A stretch of 64,000 bases of DNA. Source: Arthrinium phaeospermum (Eukaryota; Ascomycota; Sordariomycetes; Amphisphaeriales; Apiosporaceae). Where the stretch lies: NCBI GenBank assembly GCA_006503535.1, contig QYRS01000001.1, forward strand, positions 1,364,001 to 1,428,000, in the 5' to 3' direction. Positions 22,166-33,773 of this stretch are shown here, one piece after another. A model generated the notes under the pieces. It did no database searches. It worked only from the letters and a program-made list of their open reading frames with translations, and was not told the DNA's origin. Every line of letters starts with the position of its first letter. Position 1 is the first letter of the stretch. The position numbers and the translations under genes are program-made.

Positions 22166-22453
22166 ACCAAGCGGCCCCTTTCGAGCTCTGTTTTTTCGTT
22201 CCGGTCACATTTCATTGTCCAGTGGAGAAAAGGAAAACAGGTGTAGCAAATTGGAATCACTTGAACCAAATTGGCCCGCGTGTACAGCAGACAGGTTCTC
22301 ATATATATAATCCAAGCAATCTAGCTTGACTCTATATAGCCCGTACAAAGTTACTCAAAACACCAAGCGCCTCTAATCCAGAAAAATCAGAAAAGTCCCG
22401 CTCGACGATTGTGTGTGTATGCCAGCAGTAGTATATATCCAAACATAGTCCTT
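22166..22453. other. Convergent 3' region of tyrosinase and IML2
   Basis: Under 300 bases between two convergent stop codons; no features apart from the presumed 3' UTRs. Confidence 0.5.
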
Positions 22454-24741
22454 CTATGCGGTTTCCCAGCCCTGCTCCCGTTTATACCACTTCAGCGTGT
22501 CCTTTCCGGTCTGCACGCGCATGCCGATCCGCGCGTCGAGGGTGAAGGCACCCCAGTTTGTTACCTTCTCGAGCCATTCCTCACATACGGCCGTCTGCTG
22601 CTTGAGCCACTCCGTATCGGACAGGGGCTCCCCCTTACTGGTGGTGCTCTGGGTGTCCGCCTTCTCATCGCCAATCACAACAGAGACTCCGGACTTCTTG
22701 CGTTGAACTCTCCACCAAGTCACTGCTGCCATCTCATAAGCAGCTGCGGGCTGTGCCCAGTCGTCCTTGAGCGGCCCCTTGAAGAGATTTCTGTATCATC
22801 GTGTCAGTGACGAAGTCGTAAGAGTAATAAAGGGGGCGGATAGGAGGGGACGAAACTTACCTATCAATTTCCAGGGCGCCGGTCAAGAGACTCTCGGCTT
22901 CGTCCAGCTCACCGCCGCATCTCCGGATAGCGGCCAGACATACGTCCCTGATGACTTGCTCATCACACTCGGCCATGATCTTGGCCTTGGCCCCTTCGGG
23001 CGCGGTAAGGCGGTCCCAGCTCAGCATCTGCTCGGAGAGATCGAGCTCGGCCTTTGCCATCTTCTTGGTGCCGTTCCAGAGAAACACCATCTCCTGGCCG
23101 GGGCTCAAGCCCGCCGCATCGACGAAGTCGATTCCCAGCAGCTTCTGGCGCTCCTCCCACTTGCTGATCTTCCGGGAAACATAGACCTCAAAGGGCATGG
23201 GCCGAGCCATGAAGCGCTTCATGCCGGCGGTGCTGCGGCCCTTGAGCAAGAGTTCCTCGGCCTTCCGCTTGTGGAGGGCGATTTGCGTCTCATCCCTGAC
23301 CTTCGCATGGAAAGCAGTGCGGTAGGTTTCCAGCTCGGCGCATCCAGCAAAATAGTAGTACAGTGAGTGGCTCCAATCGTTGAGTTCAATGCACCGTAAG
23401 AAGTTGTCGCGCGTCGCCGGGTAGTCTCCAACAAACATGGTGTTCAGTGAAAGCTCGAAGGCGTTGAGAGCTTCGACCTGGCGCATCTTGGAGTCGGTAT
23501 TCTTAAGCAGAATCGCAATAGCACCGTGTAGATCCTTGCCGTTGGAAAGACCACGGGCCTCTTCAAGACGCCAGAGCCTCGAGTCCGGATAGCGTGTTCG
23601 CATCTTGGCAAGTAGCTCGGCGCATCGCTTCTTCGGGTAACCGACAATGGCACCTCGCTCAGTCTCTTCCTCAGATGGCAGGATATCGGCAAAAGCCAAC
23701 AGTCCGTTGTAGTAGGCCAGGAGAACCAGAGCTGCCACAGCTCCGTTGATGTTATCGAACCGTGTGCTTTGCCACATCATGGTCACGCCCCGTTCGCGGT
23801 CGCCCCTAAAGCCGATTATGGAGAGCAGTCGCGAGAATGCTGGCGGCACCATGGAAATGATTAGCAAAAGGACGCCGAAACACATGTTGGCTCCACTGTG
23901 CACGAATGCGTCAACAGGGTCGGTAAAGATCTCCGAGTCCGGGCCTTTGCGCCACTCGTCGGGGGAGGTCGTCTCCTTATCGTTGATTGTCAGGCCTTTC
24001 ATTTTTTCGGTTTCACTCTCAATTTCCAGATGGCCTTGGTACTGTGCCGGGGTCTTTTCTTCGGGCAGCCCTTCAGGTGCGTCGACGAAATCGAGATCAG
24101 GGTCCTCGGTTTGGTCACCGCTTCCTGTCCCATTGGTAGGTGCTGTCCCCTGCGCCTGCCTTTGACAGCGAACCCTTGCTCCCGGTGGACTCAGTGTGCA
24201 ACCCCTTTGCTTTCAAGTACGTGTTCTCTGCCTCCATGATCGAGTCCAGAGTCAGGAAAGCCTTGCGCAGCTTGTAAAACCCCTTGAGACCTTCTGTCAA
24301 GCTCTCGTGCAGAACTCCAACGACGGCGCTCATCAGCTGCGCCTCAGCGTGCACCAATGCGTACTGACTGCCGGCCGGGTGAATCCTCTCAGCCTGTCCA
24401 TTCGTGGCGGAATCCTTCTGGGCCTTTTTCATCTCGTTCCAAGCATTAGTCTCGCAATTTGCCAGGCGCTTGCTGGCTTCTGCCATCATCTCCTTCTCAA
24501 AGCCGAGAATACTCCGCATGAAGGTGGTGATACCCAGACCCAAGTCATGGTAAGGCGAGCTCCCCTTCTTGAGATCGATTTCAGCCCCATCAATATCATC
24601 GTTCATGATCTTGGCGGCACTGGTCATGGCATCTTGAATCTGGGCGATCTCGGCCGCCTGGAGATCGATCTGCGACTCTGAGGGGCTCGGATTGACGGTG
24701 GAGCGAGGGGTTGCGCCCCGGAACCAACTGCGTAAACTCAT
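22454..24741 (-). CDS. IML2: Iml2/TTC39-family protein (inclusion body clearance)
   Basis: Recognised by the N-terminal helical region with [13 protein letters not shown], the acidic DLDFVDAPE stretch, the [36 protein letters not shown] segment and the following TPR-like helices to the C terminus. Exons are 24741-22861 and 22790-22454. The first exon is open in two frames: 24741 to about 24147 in one, the remainder in another. Removing one G from the GGGG run (positions 24147-24150) joins them, and the spliced total then becomes exactly 2217 nt (738 aa), the usual size for fungal IML2. In yeast this protein acts in lipid-droplet-linked clearance of inclusion bodies. Because the gene is conserved and single-copy, the extra G is more likely a sequencing error than a mutation. 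Confidence 0.85.
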
Positions 24742-26108
24742 CGTGAAAGCGCCTGGTTCGACCCGGTGTGGAAAGAATGAAAGAGGGAAAAGATCAGAGT
24801 AAGGTTGACCGCTGCGGAGATCCAAGCAGCCGGGAAATCTGGTCGGACGGAGCTACTGAGCGTAGCGTTCAGGGAGAGGGCTATCCGGTGCGGTCTTGGT
24901 GTGGGGCGTCTTTTAGGGGTCTTTTTGTTTCTTCTAAGGACTTGCGAATGTCCGGTAAATCCGAGGACCAGCCAGTCAGGATGAAAGGAAAAGGGAAGCT
25001 CCGGTTCAATGGGACGCGCAAGACACGTTTACGGCGACGAGAACTTGGCGTACTGCCATGCGTATGTCAGGTATGTGTTATTGGCGCAGAGGTGATGATA
25101 CACTAAAATGCGTGTTTGTGAAAGACCCGTCTCCAGGGTATCCGCAATTAGAGCATGAGATGGGAAATAGGGTGTACCTGTAGATCCATGTATCACCTCC
25201 TTGGGGATGACGTCTTGACTCTTGGGTGAGAAGACCCCGCCAAGCTCGAAGTGGGCTTCTAGAGAACAAGCAATGTCATCGAGTCAGCGCTGGATGCAAG
25301 TGAGACCAAATCAGCTGCCAATTGAGATAAATCAAACAGCGGTCGGAAGCACGATAAGCAGCCGGAGTCAGTGAGATGGTACTTGGCTGTGTAGGTCGGC
25401 GAAGGAAGCAAACGGCGAGCCCTGAGGAATGGAAGGGATGGTTTGGTCTCGTGCTTATCTGTCAGGACACATTCAGACCCAACACCGTAAGCAAACGATA
25501 CGGCATATCATATATTGACTTTTATCGGCTTGCATTTCAGCTGCCGATGCTCACTAACGAGGCAGGCTAATTCGGGGCGCAAGGCAAGGCAGTCAGGCAG
25601 GCTGCGCATTCGTGTTGGAAATGCATCCTGGGCCAAAACCAATTTGGCAGCGCCGCACAGCGCAGCACGTAGCCGAAACAGCGAGGTAAATGATGCTTTT
25701 TCGGGCTGATTGGCCTCCAAAACCAACGAGATCGGTCCCTATCTTCGCCGTTCCCCGAGCAGTTTAGGTGGATTGGTTAGGTGGCTAGGTCTGCGGCCAG
25801 GTACCCAAAGAATGATGCGGCTTGAGGGGCCCAAGCTCTGCTGGAAGCTCCTTCCCTACCGCTCAGGTAATCAGTCAATCAACGAATCCCACTTCCGATA
25901 GCCTCACCCAACCCAATCCGGCCCCAGCCTTGTCAGCCAGCTGCACCACACTGACTTTCGATCCGATAGCTATCACTCCAGCACCACGACGCGCACTGCT
26001 CGTCCCAGACCACACAAACACTCAACGACAACACACATCCAGCATACTTCTGTCTTTTGCAATAAAGAAAGGATCAATAGCTCAGACCACATCCCATATC
26101 CACCCATC
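24742..26108. other. Divergent intergenic region between IML2 and SEM1
   Basis: About 1.4 kb containing both promoters. The last 200 bases before SEM1 are C/A-rich (many 'accacac' and 'cacc' stretches), typical of a leader of an expressed housekeeping gene. No ORF is convincing. Confidence 0.5.
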
Positions 26109-26804
26109 ATGGCGTCAACAAGCACACCCAAGCCTGACGAGAAGGCCAGCACTTCCGCCGACTCCAAGCCCGAGCAATCACAAAACAACAAGACGGCCGG
26201 CGCCCTCGAGGAAGATGACGAGTTCGAGGACTTCCCCGTAGAGGGTATGTTTCTTTCTCTCTGCTTGATTGCCTGCTACTCCCCCCGTAACCCCGAACAG
26301 CAAGCGCAACCATACTCCGAAAAGCGCATGCACTGTCACTGCCCATCCCCTGCGCTTTGCCGATGATGGTCACGGTGTATCTTGCATTCGTCAGCAGGAG
26401 GAAACGGGTCCCCGCTGCCAGGCAAACACGACACAAGTCTCAACCAGGCGATTAGCAATGTAGCTAACATCCTATCATCTAGACTGGCCAGCCGAGGAGA
26501 CCGAAGCCGCCAACCAGCAGGGCAACGCCGCGAGCGGCGGCACAGCGGCCGACCACCTCTGGGAGGAGAGCTGGGACGACGACGACACAAGCGATGACTT
26601 CTCGGCACAGCTGCGGTAAGTCCCCAACCACCTGCCAGCTTCCACGCGCAAAGCACAGCTCTCCCCGCATGCATATGCTACGCACTTATCCTGCCTATCC
26701 AATGCCCTCTCTACCGTTTCCAGCAATAGTCACGCTAACGAGGCTCCTACGTGCCCCTCTACAGGGAAGAGTTGAAGAAGGTCGACGCCGCGAAGCGAAG
26801 ATAG
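26109..26804 (+). CDS. SEM1: 26S proteasome complex subunit SEM1/DSS1
   Basis: Three exons (26109-26244, 26483-26615, 26765-26804), 102 aa, phases closing. It has the family's two acidic signatures, EDDEFEDFPVE followed by DWP, and HLWEESWDDDDTSDDFSAQLREELKK. These bind the proteasome lid and, in orthologues, BRCA2-like and TREX-2 partners. The N-terminal 30 residues are Ser/Lys/Thr-rich, disordered and not conserved. It is a small acidic intrinsically disordered protein that stabilises the Rpn3-Rpn7 lid subcomplex. The conserved core spans the first two introns, so short ORF prediction alone would miss it. Confidence 0.95.
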
Positions 26805-27793
26805 GATCATTCCAGGCCGGGAACCGAAGGACCCTATTCAACGGACTGGAAATGTGTTAAGCTGGCACCAAAGCTAGAGGACGGGGTCGTCGTCTTCGGA
26901 GTGTGGCATCGTGATGGTGTCTTCTACTCGTCGCTGGAGCGAGCGAAAAATGCAAAGAATGTCAGCCAGGAGACGAAGATTGATTGGTGTCTCTCACTCA
27001 AACTCATGCTATTCGGATCGGACTTAACAAAGTGGCCTGCCACCGCACGACAAGGAGAATAGAGCCAAAACAGCTGAAAGAGGACAGGGGAACAGAAGCT
27101 TAGACTTCATGGCTTCGCAGAAGAGGCATTTTAGATGAATGAAATGAGTAGCTGCATGCCAGTCTTATTATTATGCCCAGCAGATGAAGAACCATTCGCG
27201 AATTTTCAGATTACGGTCTTTTTTTTCGGTGGCGCCTGTAACGTATTAGACATGCTTAATAGAAATTGTGTGCTGCAAACGTAATGCCCCTCGAGGCATA
27301 GATTCTGCCTATCCTGTCCTCAGGTTGTAGTTTAAAGTGAATGTAGACAATAATGACGGGTATTGCCCTACTGAGAGCCTACTTGAGCAAGGTAATAGCC
27401 GTAGCCTCAACCACTTATGTCATGGGAAGCAAGGGTGATTAACGTACCGTTCATAATGCTACGTTGGGAGTTTGAACCACAATCGCATTGAACGAGACGA
27501 TCAACAATGATGTTCACAGCAGAAAAGACCGATTATATGCATGGGGGTATATTTCATATTATATTCATGTTTTCGTTGTACTCTATAGTTACTGGACCTC
27601 GACCTCATCATGCCTGCCAGGGAGAGAGCGCTTTGCTTCCCGCCCTACCTGCTGGATAGTTTTATGTATTCCTTGAGAGAGTATTGAACTCGTCTAAATG
27701 ATCGTCGTCAGGTATGTCATAACTTTTTGTTTTTTAATCGTCAACAACGCATTACAGCTTAGTCGCCATAGGGCGACTAGGCTTGGTAGCATC
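26805..27793. other. Convergent intergenic region between SEM1 and PGK
   Basis: About 1 kb between two convergent genes. It is AT-rich with no credible ORF, and holds the 3' UTRs of SEM1 and PGK. Nothing else is seen. Confidence 0.5.
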
Positions 27794-29296
27794 CTATTTG
27801 CTGCTGAGGGCGGTAACACCGGGCAGCTCCTTGCCCTCGAGCAGCTCGAGAGAGGCACCGCCACCGGTGGAGACGTGCGAGCACTTCTCCTCGGCGCCGT
27901 ACTTGGCGGCGACGGTAGCGGTATCACCGCCACCGATGATGCCGATCTTGCCCTGGGACACGGCGTTGGTGAAGGCGTCGAGGGTGGCCTTGGTGCCGTT
28001 GGCGAACTTCTCGAACTCGAAGACACCGGCGGGGCCGTTCCAGAGGATGGTCTCGGCGCTGTCGATGGCAGCCTTGTAGAGCTTGATGGACTCGGGACCG
28101 CAGTCCAGACCCATCCAGCCCTCGGGGATACCGTCCTTGTCGGTGGCGGCGCCGGTGGTGGCGTCCTTGTCGAACTTGTCGGCGGTGACGTAGTCGACGG
28201 GCAGGACGACCTCGACGTTGTTCTTCTTGGCCTTCTCCATGAGCTGGCCGACGGTCTTGGAACCGGCCTCATCGAACAGCGAGGTGCCGATGGGGACGTT
28301 GTAGAGGGTCTTCTTGAAGGTGAAGGCCATGCCGCCGCAGATGACGAGCTTGTTGACCTTGTCCAGCAGGTTGTCGATCAGCTGGATCTTGTCGGAGACC
28401 TTGGCACCGCCGAGGATGGCCAGGAAGGGGCGCTTGGGGTCCTCGAGGGCCTTGGCGAAGTAGTCCAGCTCCTTCTTCATGAGGAAACCGGCGGCCTTCT
28501 GGGGCAGGTTGACACCGACCATGGAAGAGTGAGCACGGTGGGCAGTGCCGAAAGCATCGTCTGGGTTTAACGGTTAGTCATGGATGCCATGGTATAAACA
28601 TCATTAGGAAGAGGGAAAACTCACTGATGAAGATATCACCGAGCTTGGTGAGACCCTGGCGGAACTCCTCAACCTTAGCCTTGTCGGCCTTGGTCTTGTT
28701 GCCCTCCTTGTCCTTGGCGGAACCCTCCTCCTCGAGGTGGAACCGCAGGTTCTCGAGGAGAACGACCTGGGCGTTGTCGGCCTTGTTGACCATGGCCTCG
28801 ACCTCGGGGCCGACACAGTCGGGGGCCATCTGGACGCTCTTGCCCAGGAGCTTCTCGAGCTCAGGGACGACGGGCTTCAGGCTGTACTTCTGGTTGACCT
28901 CACCGTTGGGGCGGCCGAGGTGGGACATCAGGACAACAGCCTTGGCGCCGTTGTCGATGGCATACTTGATGGTGGGGATGGCACCGGCGATACGCTGGTT
29001 GTTGGTGACCTTCTTGTCGGCATCGAGAGGGACGTTGAAGTCGACCTGGGGAGGAAGCTTTGTTAGTTGATGTTGCGCATACTTGTGGTATTGGTTTCTT
29101 GGTATGGCAGAGTATTGCGAGGCGTCAAATCAGACGAAGACTTTGTTGGTCGAAGTCATGGTGATTGATATCCTGCTCAACATTCAAATGGCGGGGTGGA
29201 GGGGGGAGAGGGGGCAGTTCGTTTGCTTACACGGATGAGCACCCGCTTGCCCTTCAGGTCGACATCAGTGATGGAGAGCTTGCTTGACAGAGACAT
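27794..29296 (-). CDS. PGK1: Phosphoglycerate kinase
   Basis: Three exons (29296-29231, 29045-28625, 28560-27794) give 417 aa, the standard eukaryotic size. Landmarks: N-terminal [22 protein letters not shown] (split by intron 1), [32 protein letters not shown] across intron 2, [13 protein letters not shown], and the C-terminal nucleotide loop [11 protein letters not shown] followed by [19 protein letters not shown]. It catalyses 1,3-bisphosphoglycerate + ADP to 3-phosphoglycerate + ATP in cytosolic glycolysis. Strongly biased, C-ending codons are consistent with high expression. The intron after the RVLIR codons near the 5' end is common in filamentous ascomycete PGK genes. Confidence 0.97.
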
Positions 29297-29354
29297 GTTG
29301 ATGGTATGTGCAGAAAGTAGACGATGGGTGTTGTCTTGATTCTGGTATGGAAAC

Positions 29355-29385
29355 TAGAGGGGGAGGGAAGGGAAGGAGAGGGACA
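29355..29385 (-). promoter_or_regulatory. Pyrimidine-rich tract upstream of PGK
   Basis: On the coding strand this is an almost uninterrupted C/T stretch starting about 60 bases before the ATG. CT-rich boxes of this kind sit at transcription starts of strongly expressed fungal glycolytic genes; the role here is inferred. Confidence 0.6.
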
Positions 29386-29790
29386 GCGTCTGTTGAAATA
29401 AGAACTGCGCGAAGGGAAAAGCACGCAGCCAACAGATTGGCCTGCAGCTGTTTACGGAGGTGAGGGGCAATTCTTGTCGGATTGTCGCGCCAAAAGCTAC
29501 CAGGAAGCCAGTGGCATGGTGGGGTGATATGTTCACGCTGGAGCTTGCCGTGCCTTAGTGACGTGACATTTCACTCGGTCCTTCTTAGCCTGCAAGTTTC
29601 AACTTGCCAGATGTTTACTGTATATCGGACCATTCTCGAGGCCATCCAGCCACATTGGCCCTGCCCAACAACATTGGAACCTTCGTGATGGCTTGATTTG
29701 CAGATTGCTGCTGCTCCTGGTTGGCTTTTGACTCACCCAGTCGGACTCCGCCGGTTTGTCTTGGCCGATTCTAGATTTCTGGTGTTCGTT

Positions 29791-29822
29791 CCCAATCCCC
29801 ATCCCAATCTCCATCCCAATCC
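29791..29822. repeat. Short tandem repeat CCCAATC-YCCAT
   Basis: Almost three copies of a 12-base unit (cccaatcyccat) in the PGK upstream region. No function is apparent. Confidence 0.7.
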
Positions 29823-30342
29823 TGCCAAAGGCTCAATCAGTCTGGTCTGGCTCTGGTCTGTACATAGTAGTACATAGAATTCGCGCATGTCCGCTGTAAT
29901 TGGATGCGACACAGGAGTAGCGTTGGCCCTTTCTGGTAAGAGGCATGCTGACTGCCCTGTCGTTTTTCATGTCCCGGTGCTTGGCGTTCCGGGATGCCCG
30001 CACTCAGGGTCTTGTTGCATCTGCAAAATGCAAAAGTCTACGTTGTTCGGATGCGGAACCTTATGATAATGTTTGAATGCTTCATTTTCGTCATAAGTAC
30101 AAATGGAATAAAGCAACAGATAGAGTAACGCCGTTCGTGCCCTTGCACAACTGATCCCATAAATTCGACACCCGTAACGCCGCGAACCGTAGTAGGGCCG
30201 AGAAAGTGTCCTTTACCGCTCGGCCTGCGGCTCAATGCGCATGATGAATAACATGATCCCCAAAGGTCGGGGCTGGCAAAAACGTCGCCCAAAACCGATT
30301 TGGCAACTGGGCCATCCAGACTATTCGAGTCCCCAGTAATCC

Positions 30343-31211
30343 CTAAGAAAGTCGAATGTTCGACGCTCGTGGGGAGTTCTGCGTGGTTTCTTGCACGTCC
30401 TCAGCCGCATTGGACAGCGAGAGGTAAGCAGTCCACGCAATACCAATAGTGGAAACAAAAGGCTAGTAGCAGTGCCATCCGGGTCAGTATCCACTTCAAC
30501 AGAGAACCATGGTGATTGAAGATAGAGCTGTGCCACTTACCAGCTGGAACTGCACAGGCATGAGCCTGAAGTTGATGACCTGCACCGCCGGCCAGACGAG
30601 GAAGTTGGCCTTCAATGTCGGGACGTACATGTCCCTCAACTTGTGCGCAATGGCCCTTTTACCACCGCCCTCAGCAGCCGTCATCACGGTGAAGAAGCAC
30701 GCAATACCGAACGGCGCGAAGATGAGCTGGTCGAACGCCACGCGCTTCATAGCCGGGCCGAACGCAGACGTCTTGGTGATTGGGAATGTCCGCGACAAGA
30801 ACCCGAACCACTTGAACTGTAGCGGCGCCATGGCGAAACCGTAGGCCATGAAGCGAGTGAGGCGCTCGAAGTCGAACGGCGGCGGCAGCAACTTTGAGTC
30901 GGGAATCAGGTCGCGCTCGTAGAAGGGGTTCTTGCGGTCGAGATCGTGGATTTCGATGGCAACATTGTCGTCCTTGTTCAAGCCTCCCTTCTTATGGAGC
31001 GCACGCTCGCGGACGGACGTAATGGTCTGGGCGACGGTGTCGGCGATGCCTCCGAGGACAGCGTTCGTCACCATCATGGTGAGAACTGCAGCAGTACAGT
31101 CAGCAAACCGAGCCAGAGAACGGGCTAGGGAATCGGCGTCGGGGACAACATACTTGGTCGTTCGTCATAGTAGGCATTGAACCTTGACATCAATCTCGCT
31201 GTGATCGTCAT
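30343..31211 (-). CDS. Mpv17/PMP22-family organelle membrane protein
   Basis: Three exons (31211-31154, 31085-30541, 30462-30343), 240 aa, phases closing. The sequence starts RLMSRFNAYYDERPILTMMVTNAVLGGIADTVAQ and continues with DFERLTRFMAYGFAMAPLQFKWFGFLS, FDQLIFAPFGIACFF, LKANFLVWPAVQVINFRLMP and a final TIGIAWTAYLSLSN helix. That is the full set of conserved Mpv17/PMP22 blocks, with four membrane helices. Family members reside in the inner mitochondrial or peroxisomal membrane and form small channels or affect metabolite flux; which organelle is used cannot be told. An extra Lys/Asp-rich loop of about 40 residues (near 50-90) separates helices 1 and 2, as in other filamentous fungi. Confidence 0.9.
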
Positions 31212-33226
31212 CTCGATAAAGAATATAACAGTATGGAGGAGAGGCTAGATTGGGGTGAAGACGAAGATGGTCAGCCTCGGTGTTTGCAGATGTCGGAAGG
31301 ATGCTGCTAGCGGAAGAGGATCAAGTCAATGATGCCAACGATTGAAGATCGCTTGATTCTATTGCGATATTCAATGATGGACAGGTTGGACAAGACATGC
31401 GCATCGACTAGAGAGCGGGAAGGCAAAAACTCACAACTCGGCCGAAGATGAACTTGCTATTAACCGCCCTTGCAACGCGGCGACGTGTGAGTTCCCAAGT
31501 CATCTTGAAAGGATGCGGCGGGCGGAGAGGTTGGGTCTTTGATTTTTATCTTTTTTCCGAATTTTACGTCTACGGCACACCGGGCCCTCGGCACTGGAGC
31601 TTTAGAGGATGCTAAGCGTCTCAAGCTGCTTGGTTTTCGCTCGCCGGTGACGAAGGTGCTCCGTTGATTTTCGCAAGTGATGGATGCAGAACTGTCTTCC
31701 TGGGTTGGAACCGGGTCCGGGGGCTGCCCATCTATGACGACAGACTGACTGTCTGGTCGATTTCCGGGGGTGCAGGCGATCAAAAAGCCCAGGCCAGCAC
31801 TGTCGCAAGTCGTAAGCGGGGCTAAAGGTCCGATTCGGGTGCTGCGAGTGCTGCCACTGCTGGAGTCCTCTCCTCTTCTGTTCTTCTCTCGTAACGTCAA
31901 TTCCGATGGGTAGCGAGGAGTTCGATTCGATCGATGCGTTCGTGGAGAGGAAGCCAAATAAACAGCGGCAAATCAATCAGGGCGCACTCCTCAAAGCGAG
32001 AGCGGAAAGCGTGTGGTAGCTAGCTGAAGGAAATGGTAAGGAGTTGGAGAAATGTCAGGTTAATGTTGTCTCTACGAATGGAATCTATTTGACACGCTGC
32101 TAAAGGGATTGGCTGATGAAAGCAGGCAGTGCAGCAAGCACAGGTGGGAGGGTGGCCAGAGTTAATTTCAATGACAATGGCGGAGTGCCTTGCTGCCTGT
32201 AAGGCCTATGGCCTGTCGCGTGCCAGGCCACATATGCCGGTTAATAAGCGCTTCCCGGATACCTTTAGCGCCCGAGCAGCCTGCAACATTGGTGCAACAT
32301 GTTTCGATGTGAGCAACGACGTGCAACCAACTTCTCAAAATAGCCCTCATTCCCGACTTTGCCCTTCATCCTTTGACCGTCCTGTCGACAGAAAACAACA
32401 TCTACACATTTTCGATCCTTATGAAGTCGTGATGTGCTGATCAAAAGGACTGCTAGATTTGACCCCAGATACAGTTGAAGATCACTACTACAAGGACCCT
32501 AGTCACCCCCATTCAACCAAGGTTCAAGACATTAGACCCCTTTGACACGAGGCCTCTATGCTCATCAGTGCAGATTCTGAAATTAGAAACCAGCACCTGC
32601 ATCTGGCACTCGTGCAGCAACGCGAGCAGTCGATGATGGCATGCTGGTCCTGAAACAAACCCTATCTCAGTCCAAAAGCAATATCTTCGTTTTTGGGCGC
32701 ATGGACTGCTAGGTAAGCATCTTGGTATTGAATGGGATGGATTTCGGCTCGGCTCAACCCGACTTCTTTCCGATTGAATGATTGAATGATTGCATGTACT
32801 CTACGTGTGAAGAACCAGAGCCACACAAACCCCTTTTACAATCTTTATATCCACCTTCCGTGATGCCTCACGACCATGCGCAATACGAGATCGCGACGAT
32901 GTCTATTCTGGTCACTCTCGAAATGCGATTCGCCTAGTCCTCGGCAATTCTTCCGCCGTTGACAGCAAACTGCACGCAATTGAACAAACAGGTGGGGATT
33001 AATTATTAGTTGCAGATATTTTCAAAAATAACCTGGAAACGCCCCCAAACGCGCCGCTGTCAAGACCAGATGACAACAATTAGCAACACCAATTGGTTCG
33101 CAGAAAAGTGAGGTATTGAACATATGCAGCAAAGCCCTGCCCGCAACCACCTCCACGAGATCACACTCCCCTACACGGCTGCAGCACTAGGAAGAAGCAC
33201 AAGAAGCCACCAACCACATAGGCTGA
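31212..33226. other. Intergenic region, no gene recognised
   Basis: About 2 kb. A purine-rich 5' leader of the Mpv17-like gene lies at the left. ORFs near 31460-31976 lack any family resemblance. A short tandem (ttgaatgattgaatgattg) occurs at about 32774-32792. I see no RNA gene or transposon. Confidence 0.45.
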
Positions 33227-33773
33227 CTATGGCGACAGCACAGTCCCCGTCGCCGTCGCCGTAGCAGCGGGCGCCGCGCAAGAGGGGCACCCGCACGTCA
33301 TGTGCACCACGACGGTGGGCGTGCAGTCCGCCGTCACCGTCTCCGACGGATAGGGCCCCTGGGTCGGCTCGCCCGGGCCGCAGGTGCTGGTGGGATGCGG
33401 ACAGACGTACCGCCGCTGCCGCAGCATCTTGCGGCAGAGGCCAAACGGGCGCGCCGAGGTCGTGACCGTTTCGGCGGCCAGGGATGCGCAGGTAGACGTC
33501 GGCGACGGAGGCTCAACTGGCAGCGCGCGCACGTCTGCAGTGATCGCCGTCGGGATTTTAGCCGGGACGATGCTGGGAAGAGCAACGACAAGGTCGAAAT
33601 TAGCGATGGTGTCCCGTTGGACGAGCGGGTTCACACAAGGGGGAGGGGGGGGGGGGGGGGGGGGGGGGGGTGACGCGCCACTGGCGGTGTCCCATGAACG
33701 GGCATCTCACTCACCTTGGGTACAGCAGCAAAGCTGCGGCTGCGATGATGATGCGAATGCCGAGGAAATGCAT
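33227..33773 (-). CDS. Possible small secreted cysteine-rich protein, gene structure uncertain
   Basis: An ATG at 33773 begins a convincing signal peptide (MHFLGIRIIIAAAALLLYP), followed by a GTGAGT donor at 33714. Downstream, a frame running to the stop at 33227 encodes about 130 residues with nine or so cysteines, including CRKMLRQRRYVC and the terminal CGCPSC, ending in an Ala/Thr-rich tail. The nearest AG at 33682-33681 would give a 34-nt intron, shorter than usual. It would, however, place the 26-C tract in frame as poly-proline, joining the two parts. Alternatively the homopolymer lies inside an intron and its length is mis-assembled. No known domain is recognised. An effector-like or wall protein role is possible but unproven. 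Confidence 0.45.
33645..33670 (+). repeat. 26-base poly-G homopolymer
   Basis: An uninterrupted run of G on the + strand (C on the coding strand of the secreted-protein candidate). Runs of this length are unusual in nuclear coding DNA and are error-prone in sequencing, so the true length is uncertain. Confidence 0.95.

Larger units (their letters stand above)
29297..30342. promoter_or_regulatory. PGK promoter region
   Basis: About 1 kb between the PGK start and the 3' end of the Mpv17-like gene. It contains the pyrimidine tract listed separately and a short CCCAATC/CCAT tandem repeat. No credible ORF is seen. Confidence 0.55.

Noticed and set aside
31460..31976. Overlapping minus-strand ORFs upstream of the Mpv17-like gene
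   Set aside because: Ser/Arg-rich translations with no domain and no splice signals that extend them.
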